In this document: positions 1 to 5,492 of the stretch, in pieces
Layout of the letters: every line of letters starts with the position of its first letter
How positions within the stretch are numbered: the first letter of the stretch is position 1
Source of the DNA: an uncultured Ruminococcus sp.
GTDB lineage: Bacteria > Bacillota > Clostridia > Oscillospirales > Ruminococcaceae
Direction of reading: 5' to 3'
DNA length: 6,103 bases
Assembly: GCA_900556055.1 (NCBI GenBank)
Contig: USNJ01000122.1
Span: 1-6,103 of the forward strand
Notes under the pieces: generated by a model
What the model saw: the letters and a program-made list of their open reading frames with translations, nothing else
Databases searched by the model: none
Told to the model about the DNA's origin: nothing
Program-made: the position numbers and the translations under genes

Positions 1-24
1 CTGAAATGAACCGCCGTTTTTTTA
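1..24. terminator. Probable edge of a terminator hairpin, cut by the window start
   Basis: On the plus strand CCGCCG (11-16) is followed directly by seven T (17-23), and the last two T belong to the nitroreductase stop codon (TTA at 22-24, read as TAA on the minus strand). This is the right arm plus T tract expected of an intrinsic terminator. The matching CGGCGG arm would lie left of base 1, so the hairpin cannot be confirmed. The intact terminator at 5452-5492 has the same layout (seven T with the stop codon inside), which supports the reading. If so, a converging plus-strand gene probably ends just left of the window. Confidence 0.4.
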
Positions 25-741
25 TATCTTGAAGCTTCCTATGTATTTGTATCCTTTGACCTGAGCGGGGTCTTTGTTGACAAAATACCTGAATGTGTCG
101 GGATTTGCGGTGTACATCTGTGCCATTGCGATGCCCATGTCGATGAGGTTCGTGTCTGCGTGCTTGGCTTTCAGAAACCCCTGAATAACACAGTATGCAT
201 GGAAAAATCTGCCGTCCTTGAGGAAATACCACGGCTGATCGTTATAGCTTGACGGTGCAAGACGTGCAGGTTCGAGCCGCATATCAGGCGAATCGGAGAT
301 ATCACGGCGTTCTTTTCTTTTGAACTCGCTGATGTTTCTGTACGGCGAATCCTTGGCTTTTCCGAAGCCTATCATTATAACGAGCGGCATTCCGTTGTAT
401 GCGGGTACGACAGTTCCGTTCGGCGCATATTTTGCGTCAGCGCACCAGCATGAACCGAGACCTATGCTTTGCAGATAGAGGTCGAGCTGCTGATATCTGA
501 ATCCGACTTCCGTAAGATACCCGTCAGTTTTTTCACTGTAAATTGCTGCGAAATAAGGTGCTTTAACACCGCCCTTGACATCCGCTGCGGGAACGATCTC
601 GCAGTATGTTCTGATGTTTTCGTTCAGCGGGTGAAGCTTTTCGATATATTCCTTTATTTCATATAAGGTACCCTCATCGACAGACGGCTGGGCGTAGCTC
701 CTTGTGGATTTTCTTTTGAAAATTACATCGTTCAGAGTCAT
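22..741 (-). CDS. Nitroreductase-family flavoprotein (TM1586-like, permuted motif order)
   Basis: Predicted 239-residue soluble FMN oxidoreductase that would use NAD(P)H to reduce nitro, quinone or similar compounds; the natural substrate is unknown. Seen in the sequence: an N-terminal RKSTRSY (residues 10-16), the basic/aromatic motif that contacts FMN phosphate in this family; GLGSCW (94-99); IMIGFGK (122-128); then ARLAPSSYNDQPWYF (159-173) and DMGIAMAQ (201-208). In ordinary nitroreductases the APSxxNxQPW motif follows shortly after the Arg motif and precedes GLG; here it comes after, as I recall for the putative TM nitroreductase family (TM1586-like), where one chain contains both halves of the usual dimer. 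No signal peptide or membrane segment is seen. Start: an ATG at 774 extends the frame by 11 residues, but it would sit at the predicted transcription start, whereas the ATG at 741 has GGAGG nine bases upstream, so 741 is chosen. It is transcribed away from malQ and has no visible operon partner. Flavoprotein family is confident; substrate is not. Confidence 0.85.
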   Translation of the reverse strand: MTLNDVIFKRKSTRSYAQPSVDEGTLYEIKEYIEKLHPLNENIRTYCEIVPAADVKGGVKAPYFAAIYSEKTDGYLTEVGFRYQQLDLYLQSIGLGSCWCADAKYAPNGTVVPAYNGMPLVIMIGFGKAKDSPYRNISEFKRKERRDISDSPDMRLEPARLAPSSYNDQPWYFLKDGRFFHAYCVIQGFLKAKHADTNLIDMGIAMAQMYTANPDTFRYFVNKDPAQVKGYKYIGSFKI

Positions 742-750
742 GAAAGAGAT

Positions 751-755
751 CCTCC
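751..755 (-). promoter_or_regulatory. Ribosome binding site deciding the nitroreductase start
   Basis: Minus-strand GGAGG nine bases before the ATG at 741. The alternative ATG at 774 has no purine-rich site and lies at the predicted transcript 5' end, so this site favours the shorter 239-residue protein. Confidence 0.8.
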
Positions 756-781
756 GTTTGTAAAATTTTATCATTTACTTT

Positions 782-810
782 ATTTTAACATATTTAATGC
801 GGTATTTCAA
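782..810 (-). promoter_or_regulatory. Sigma-A type promoter of the nitroreductase gene
   Basis: On the minus strand TTGAAA (810-805) is followed by exactly 17 bases and TAAAAT (787-782), with TGT immediately before the -10, matching an extended -10 element. Transcription would begin near 775, giving a leader of about 34 bases to the ATG at 741. Confidence 0.65.
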
Positions 811-890
811 GTTAAAAATCATAGTTGGGAGTGTTAATTTTTATATAATACGATTTTTATGTTAAATTTATTATTTCTGCACAAAACCCC

Positions 891-919
891 TTGCTGTTTT
901 CAAAAAAATATGGTATAAT
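891..919 (+). promoter_or_regulatory. Sigma-A type promoter of malQ
   Basis: TTGCTG (891-896), a 17-base spacer, and a perfect TATAAT (914-919) preceded by TGG, an extended -10. Transcription would start near 926, giving a leader of about 50 bases that holds a hairpin (942-961) and an AGGAG site. No clear operator (for example a catabolite-control site) is recognisable next to it. Confidence 0.75.
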
Positions 920-941
920 AAGCATAATAATTGATACATGG

Positions 942-961
942 TTTGCTGCGCTTGCGGCAAA
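942..961 (+). promoter_or_regulatory. Hairpin in the malQ 5' leader
   Basis: TTTGCTGC (942-949) pairs with GCGGCAAA (954-961) around a GCTT loop: eight base pairs including one G-U pair. It ends three bases before the AGGAG ribosome binding site. There is no T run after it, so it is not an intrinsic terminator. It may stabilise the transcript 5' end or tune ribosome access; that role is inference. Confidence 0.5.
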
Positions 962-964
962 GTT

Positions 965-969
965 AGGAG
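965..969 (+). promoter_or_regulatory. Ribosome binding site of malQ
   Basis: AGGAG six bases before the ATG at 976, a standard clostridial spacing; it fixes the malQ start. Confidence 0.8.
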
Positions 970-975
970 TTTTCT

Positions 976-2781
976 ATGAAAAGCTGCGGAATACTTATGC
1001 ATATAACGAGCCTTCCCGGACGCTATGGTGTCGGAACTATGGGAAAAGAGGCTTTCAGATTTGTTGATTTCCTGAAAAAGAGCGGTCAGAGCTGCTGGCA
1101 GGTGCTTCCTATCGGACCTACCGGATATGGCGATTCGCCTTATCAGTCATATTCTGCATTTGCGGGAAATCCTCTGCTTATCGACCTTGAAGAGCTTATT
1201 TCCGACGGACTTATTGCTGAGGATGACAAGGATCTTATCCTGCTTGACAAGCGTGATTTTTCAAGCTATGAGGAGCTTATGTCCTTCAAGACGGTGGTTC
1301 TCAACAAGGCATTTCTGAAATATACCGACGGAAATACCGATGATTTTGACAGCTTCTGCGCCGAAAACAGCTTCTGGCTCGAGGATTATGCTCTCTATAT
1401 GTCGCTGAAATCCCTCAACAAACAGAACGGCTGGCTCGGCTGGGACAACAGCATACGCCGCAGGGATCCCGAAACTATGGCATATTACAAGCGCCTGCTT
1501 TCTCAGCAGATGGATTTTCAGAAGTTCATGCAGTTTGTTTTCTTCCGTCAGTGGGATAAGCTGCACAAATATGCAAACAAAAAAGGTGTTAAGCTTTTCG
1601 GAGATATGGCGATCTATGTTTCAATGGACAGCTCTGATATCTGGGCTGAGCCTTCGCTTTTCATGCTTGATGAGGATCTCCGTCCTACCGATGTTGCAGG
1701 CTGCCCGCCCGATGATTTCTCCGCAACGGGTCAGCTGTGGGGCAATCCGCTTTATAACTGGGATGCGATGGAAAAGGACGGCTATAAGTGGTGGATAAAG
1801 CGCATAGGCTATTCGGCGAAGCTGTTTGATATCCTGAGAATTGACCATTTCAGGGGATTTGAGAGCTTTTATGCTATTCCTGCCGGAAGTGTCACCGCCG
1901 AAAAGGGCGAATGGCTGAAGGGTCCGGGAATGAAGCTTTTCAATGCTGTGAAAAAGGAGCTGGGCGAGATAGATCTTGTTGCGGAAAACCTCGGATTTCT
2001 TACAGATGAGGTTCACAAAATGCTCGCAGACAGCGGATATCCAGGCATGAATGTACTGGAATTCGCATTCTGGAAAAAGAACGAAAGCGGTTATATGCCG
2101 CATAATTATATAGCAAACAGTGTTTCGTACATAGGCACTCACGACAATGACACAGCCCTCGGCTGGTTTGAGTCCCTCGACAAAAAGACAAAGAAATTCG
2201 TATGCAGATATCTTGACATAAGAGAAGGCGACAGCCCCGTCCGGAGCATGATAAGAGCGCTGTATGCAAGCGTTTCCGATCTTGTTATAATCCAGATGCA
2301 GGATATTCTGGAGCTTGGCTCGGAGGCAAGAATGAACACGCCTTCGACTATCGGAAACAACTGGCACTGGAGAATGTCCGAGCATGATATCAACAAGGCA
2401 CTTGCGAAAAAAGTAAGATACCTCGCAAAAACATATTTCCGTGTGCATAAGAAGTCTGAGCTTTTTGCCGCCGTATCTGCGGATACGGATGATGCGGACA
2501 CATCGGCATATGAGGAAAATGAAAATATCCCCGATGAAGTAAAATCGGAAGAACCCGAGCTTATCATAACCGAAGATATTCCCGCCGATGAAGCGGAGAA
2601 TATTCCGAATGATGATGCAGAGAAAGAAAATGAGGACGAACGCTTTGAAAATGAGCTGAAAACAGTCCTCGCCGCTCATGCCCAGGCTGCCGAAGATGCG
2701 GGAAAAATTATCTCCATTGTTCCCGAGGATGATATTATGGACATGATGGAGAATGACAGTGATGATGAGAATAAGTCCTGA
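976..2781 (+). CDS. malQ: 4-alpha-glucanotransferase (amylomaltase, GH77) with acidic C-terminal tail
   Basis: A 601-residue cytoplasmic enzyme that transfers segments of alpha-1,4-glucan from one chain to another, releasing glucose from short maltodextrins; it acts in maltodextrin and glycogen/starch use. Seen: the GH77 N-terminus GILMHITSLPGRYGVG (5-20) and GDSPYQSYSAFAGNP (52-66); the nucleophile D290 in LRIDHFRG (287-294); the acid/base E337 in VAENLGF (335-341); the third carboxylate D390 in GTHDND (387-392); QDILELGSEARMN (442-454) and NNWHWRM (461-467). All catalytic positions are present, so the enzyme should be active. The usual family end, like LAKTYFR here (483-489), is followed by about 112 extra residues; from residue 501 on, 37 of 101 are Asp/Glu against only six Lys/Arg. 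Typical members are near 500 residues, so the tail is extra. It has its own promoter and leader hairpin. The EAL gene follows after 140 bases without a convincing rightward terminator, so read-through into it is possible. No signal peptide is seen. Confidence 0.95.
   Translation: MKSCGILMHITSLPGRYGVGTMGKEAFRFVDFLKKSGQSCWQVLPIGPTGYGDSPYQSYSAFAGNPLLIDLEELISDGLIAEDDKDLILLDKRDFSSYEELMSFKTVVLNKAFLKYTDGNTDDFDSFCAENSFWLEDYALYMSLKSLNKQNGWLGWDNSIRRRDPETMAYYKRLLSQQMDFQKFMQFVFFRQWDKLHKYANKKGVKLFGDMAIYVSMDSSDIWAEPSLFMLDEDLRPTDVAGCPPDDFSATGQLWGNPLYNWDAMEKDGYKWWIKRIGYSAKLFDILRIDHFRGFESFYAIPAGSVTAEKGEWLKGPGMKLFNAVKKELGEIDLVAENLGFLTDEVHKMLADSGYPGMNVLEFAFWKKNESGYMPHNYIANSVSYIGTHDNDTALGWFESLDKKTKKFVCRYLDIREGDSPVRSMIRALYASVSDLVIIQMQDILELGSEARMNTPSTIGNNWHWRMSEHDINKALAKKVRYLAKTYFRVHKKSELFAAVSADTDDADTSAYEENENIPDEVKSEEPELIITEDIPADEAENIPNDDAEKENEDERFENELKTVLAAHAQAAEDAGKIISIVPEDDIMDMMENDSDDENKS
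2443..2778 (+). other. Segment coding the acidic, probably disordered MalQ tail
   Basis: Residues 490-601 of MalQ, beyond the conserved GH77 catalytic domain. The stretch is rich in Asp, Glu, Asn, Ala and Ser with very few bulky residues, except a possible amphipathic helix near 556-580 (RFENELKTVLAAHAQAAEDA) and a final Ile/Met/Asp-rich segment (ISIVPEDDIMDMMEND, 579-594). I recognise no dockerin, carbohydrate-binding module or sorting motif. It stays in frame with the same codon habits as the rest of the gene, so it does not look like a frameshift product. Confidence 0.75.
2521..2622 (+). repeat. Short degenerate repeat inside the MalQ tail
   Basis: The motif E-[N/D]-I-P followed by D/E occurs three times, at residues 516 (ENIPDE), 533 (EDIPADEAE) and 541 (ENIPNDDAE). 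The last two are adjacent, eight residues apart. The underlying DNA is similar but not identical, so this is an old or protein-level repeat, not a fresh duplication. Confidence 0.5.
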
Positions 2782-2831
2782 TAAAGCTAAAAAAGTTACA
2801 AAGAGGTAACAGGAAAATGCGGCACAATTGT

Positions 2832-2859
2832 TTTATAAGCCATAAAAATAAGCTATACT
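2832..2859 (+). promoter_or_regulatory. Weak candidate promoter of the EAL-domain gene
   Basis: TTTATA (2832-2837), a 16-base spacer, and TATACT (2854-2859). The -10 is good (five of six), the -35 is weak (four of six), and there is no extended -10. It would give a leader of about 56 bases. A better -35 (TTGTTT, 2828-2833) is 20 bases away, too far. The gene may instead, or also, be read from the malQ promoter. Confidence 0.35.
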
Positions 2860-2912
2860 ATTAATAATGGACTTAAAATAAAGTGCGGAAAGCAATAATT
2901 TTTTAGAAAGAC

Positions 2913-2917
2913 GGTGG
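2913..2917 (+). promoter_or_regulatory. Weak ribosome binding site of the EAL-domain gene
   Basis: GGTGG four bases before the ATG at 2922, a one-mismatch, close-spaced site compared with the AGGAG and GGAGG sites of the neighbours. It suggests modest translation, as is usual for signalling enzymes. No competing start codon nearby has a better site. Confidence 0.5.
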
Positions 2918-2921
2918 TTCA

Positions 2922-5453
2922 ATGGATAATAATAAGAAAGAGCTGTTTTCACCCGAACTCCTTGAGGCTCTGAAAAATTCCTATAATGAGATCCTGGAAT
3001 TTACCCCTGACAACAATACGCTTTCTGTCATTTACAGCGATGGAAAATTTATAAAGCCCGATCAACTTTTTTCTCAGGATAATGTGGACGATATCTATCC
3101 GGAGGACGCTGAGAGGCTCAAAGAAGTTATCGAATCTCCGAAGTTCAAAAATCCTGCTGTCAAAACGGGAACAAAATACACTTCCGAACTCCGCAGAAAG
3201 TGCGTTGACGGAACCTACCGCTGGTCGTATATAAGCGTTATTGTTACGGAAACTGCTGACGGCGGAAGCGTCTGCTGCATCTTTTCAAGAGATATTGACG
3301 ACATGAAGAGAAGCGAGCTGAAAAATGTTGCCGAAACGATACATGCAGATGCCGCATTCAAGAAGGACTGCATATTTGTATGTGAAGTCAACGCTGATAC
3401 TGGGCTTTTCTCTATCCAGAAGGACTGTTTTGCGAATAAGATAAAAAAGCCTGCTGCAACTTTCAATGAGTTCAACCGATTTATTGCGGATAACTTCATT
3501 CCCGAAGAGGAAAAGGATGAATATCTGCACAAGACTTCTGTTGATTATATTTCCGAAAAATTTGACTCGGGCGAAAACTATAACTATGTTTACAGGCTCT
3601 ATGACGAAAATCATGAGCTGAGATGGAACAGCAGCGCCGCAGTTCCTTTCACCGATGAAGAGACAGGCAGCAGAATGTTCGTGCTGTATATCCGTGATAT
3701 AACCGAGAAAAAGGAAGCAGATCAGATGGAGGCTAATCTCAGGCTGATGCAGCAGGAGATGGAATACCGCAAGATTACGGATTATCACGAGGCAAGGTAC
3801 AAGGCGATAATCGAGCAGACCGATATAGTGAGCTTTGAATACAGCGGTGCGGATAACACGCTCTATATCTCTCCGAACATGAAAAAAAAGATAAAGACAA
3901 CCGTCAGCATTGAGCCGGGCAGCAAGGCGGATATCGTTTATCAGATGATACATGACGGAACGGTTTTTACCGAAGATGCGGAGGATTTCTCCGAGTTTAT
4001 CACTGATGTCAAGGCGGGCAGGGTAAACAGCGAGTTTACGTGCAGGCTGCGCTGCACCGATGATGAATACAGATGGTACAGGATATGCGCAAGCGCTGTT
4101 ACCGAGGGTGACGGAAATAGCCATGTTATCGGAACAGTGCAGAATGTTGACGATCAGCTGAAAGCGCTTGAAGAACTGCGTCTCAGAGCGGATAAGGATA
4201 TGCTCACGGGGCTCAACAATGAAACCAAGATGTTTGATGATATCGACAATGCGCTTCATGCAGACGACGGAAAGCAGTATGCCTTTGTTCTGTTCGATAT
4301 CGACAAGTTCAAGCTTATAAACGAGATATACGGCGGAAAAACTGCTGACAAGCTGCTCAGAAGCATAGGAAAGATGCTTATTTCCGAATTTGCGGATGCG
4401 GTATCTATCGGCAGACTTCAGGGCGATAACTTCGGTATTCTCACTGAATATAAGGATAACGATGATCTGATCGCTATCGTAAATAAGATAACGGAAACGC
4501 TCGGCAGCTATAAGGATGTAAGATACACCGTATCCTGCGGAATTTACAAGATCGCAAAGCAGAATGCAAATCCCAGATCCGTTTTCGATTATGCAAAGCT
4601 TGCAAAATCCACGATCAAGGGAAATATGATGGCATCGTATGCGTTCTATGACGAAAAGTTCAAGTCACGAATGCTTTATGAAAAAGAGATCGAAGATGAA
4701 ATGGAGACTGCACTTGCCGAAAGACAGTTTGAGATGTGGCTCCAGCCGAAATATAACATTAAGACGGCAAAGATCATAGGTGCTGAGGCTCTTGTAAGAT
4801 GGAATCATCCCGAAAAGGGGCTTATCCCGCCGAATGATTTTATCCCGCTTTTCGAGCGCAACGGATTTATTGTCAAGCTGGATGAATTTATGTGGCAGGA
4901 AGCGTGCATAACTATACGCGACTGGCTTGACAGGGGCTGCGAGGCTGTGCCGATCTCGGTCAATGTTTCAAGACTGCACATTTCAAATCCCGATCTGATA
5001 AACATTCTGAATTCAATGACCGAAAAGTATCATATACCTAAAAATCTTCTTGAGCTTGAGATCACTGAGTCTGTTTTCTATGATAATCAGCGTGAGCTTT
5101 TTGATGTTCTTATCAACCTGAAAAAAGAGGGTTATATCCTCGAAATGGATGACTTCGGTTCCGGATATTCATCGCTCAATATGCTGAAAAATTCTCCGTT
5201 CGATGTTCTGAAGATCGACAGGGGATTCCTTAACGAAACTATGGTGACAGACCGCGGAAAGAAGATCATTCTCCACACGATCGCAATGTCCAACGATATC
5301 GGAATGGGCATTATTGCCGAGGGAGTTGAAACCCGAAATCAGGCTGATTACCTGCTTGACTGCGGCTGCTGTGTGGCTCAGGGTTACTATTATTCAAAGC
5401 CTATCCGCAGGCAGGATTTCAACCTGAAGGCATTCCCCGAAAAATACGCATAA
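2922..5453 (+). CDS. PAS-PAS-PAS / degenerate GGDEF / EAL cyclic-di-GMP phosphodiesterase
   Basis: An 843-residue soluble protein predicted to hydrolyse c-di-GMP to pGpG. Three PAS_3-like sensor domains, with divergent sequences, lie near 16-130, 145-265 and 292-412; each ends in a recognisable strand (SRDIDDMKR, YIRDITEKK, VQNVDDQ). A probable coiled linker lies near 262-292. The GGDEF domain (about 414-578) keeps D459, N467, D476 and D502, equivalent to the metal- and guanine-contacting residues, but its signature reads QGDNF (500-504) and the RxxD inhibitory site is absent, so cyclase activity is doubtful. The EAL domain (about 588-838) has every expected residue: E622 in EALVRW, N681, E713 in LEITES, D743 and D744 in DDFGSGYSS, K764, E800 and E803 in AEGVET, Q820. 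It should therefore be an active phosphodiesterase. No membrane segment or signal peptide is seen. The PAS ligands are unknown; no LOV cysteine motif or obvious heme site is visible. Family analogy (Caulobacter PdeA) suggests GTP on the inactive GGDEF could stimulate the EAL domain. It lies downstream of malQ and converges with prfC. Confidence 0.92.
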   Translation: MDNNKKELFSPELLEALKNSYNEILEFTPDNNTLSVIYSDGKFIKPDQLFSQDNVDDIYPEDAERLKEVIESPKFKNPAVKTGTKYTSELRRKCVDGTYRWSYISVIVTETADGGSVCCIFSRDIDDMKRSELKNVAETIHADAAFKKDCIFVCEVNADTGLFSIQKDCFANKIKKPAATFNEFNRFIADNFIPEEEKDEYLHKTSVDYISEKFDSGENYNYVYRLYDENHELRWNSSAAVPFTDEETGSRMFVLYIRDITEKKEADQMEANLRLMQQEMEYRKITDYHEARYKAIIEQTDIVSFEYSGADNTLYISPNMKKKIKTTVSIEPGSKADIVYQMIHDGTVFTEDAEDFSEFITDVKAGRVNSEFTCRLRCTDDEYRWYRICASAVTEGDGNSHVIGTVQNVDDQLKALEELRLRADKDMLTGLNNETKMFDDIDNALHADDGKQYAFVLFDIDKFKLINEIYGGKTADKLLRSIGKMLISEFADAVSIGRLQGDNFGILTEYKDNDDLIAIVNKITETLGSYKDVRYTVSCGIYKIAKQNANPRSVFDYAKLAKSTIKGNMMASYAFYDEKFKSRMLYEKEIEDEMETALAERQFEMWLQPKYNIKTAKIIGAEALVRWNHPEKGLIPPNDFIPLFERNGFIVKLDEFMWQEACITIRDWLDRGCEAVPISVNVSRLHISNPDLINILNSMTEKYHIPKNLLELEITESVFYDNQRELFDVLINLKKEGYILEMDDFGSGYSSLNMLKNSPFDVLKIDRGFLNETMVTDRGKKIILHTIAMSNDIGMGIIAEGVETRNQADYLLDCGCCVAQGYYYSKPIRRQDFNLKAFPEKYA

Positions 5454-5492
5454 AAAAAGCTGTACCGTTCAATAAGCGGTACAGCTTTTTTT
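5452..5492. terminator. Bidirectional intrinsic terminator between converging genes
   Basis: GCTGTACCG (5459-5467) pairs perfectly with CGGTACAGC (5477-5485) around a nine-base loop. The stem is flanked by seven A (5452-5458) and seven T (5486-5492), which can also pair, for 16 base pairs in total. It therefore works on both strands. It ends the EAL gene (stop 5451-5453) and prfC (stop 5491-5493); both stop codons lie inside its A/T tracts. Confidence 0.95.

Noticed and set aside
469..666. Plus-strand open frame of 65 codons opposite the nitroreductase
   Set aside because: Codon-aligned antisense shadow with no ribosome binding site and no recognisable product.
825..849. Alternative plus-strand promoter TTGGGA ... 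TATAAT (844-849)
   Set aside because: The spacer is only 13 bases, too short for sigma-A; the promoter at 891-919 is much better and nearer malQ.
1288..1300. Thirteen-base match AAGACGGTGGTTC between malQ (1288-1300) and the EAL-gene leader (2908-2920)
   Set aside because: A single exact match of this length is within chance expectation for a window of this size; one copy is coding and the other contains a ribosome binding site, and no surrounding similarity is seen.
2139..2567. Minus-strand open frame of 142 codons (and a smaller one at 2000-2269) opposite malQ
   Set aside because: Ser/Cys-rich shadow sequence without start signals, covering conserved catalytic-domain codons of malQ.
1621..2679. 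Long minus-strand open frame of 352 codons opposite malQ
   Set aside because: It is codon-aligned with malQ, so its stops would need TTA, CTA or TCA codons in malQ, which this gene rarely uses. The product has no recognisable domain and an odd Cys/Arg/Ile-rich composition, and malQ is certain.
2835..2853. Direct repeat ATAAGC (2835-2840 and 2848-2853) overlapping the weak promoter
   Set aside because: Six AT-rich bases repeated once is too little to claim an operator.
2782..2921. Possible c-di-GMP riboswitch upstream of the EAL gene
   Set aside because: I looked for the conserved cores of the two known c-di-GMP riboswitch classes and saw none; the gap is AT-rich with no multi-stem structure and no expression platform.
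3285..4259. Long minus-strand open frame of 324 codons opposite the PAS region
   Set aside because: Also codon-aligned antisense to a certain gene, explained by the same codon bias; no ribosome binding site, domain or promoter supports it.
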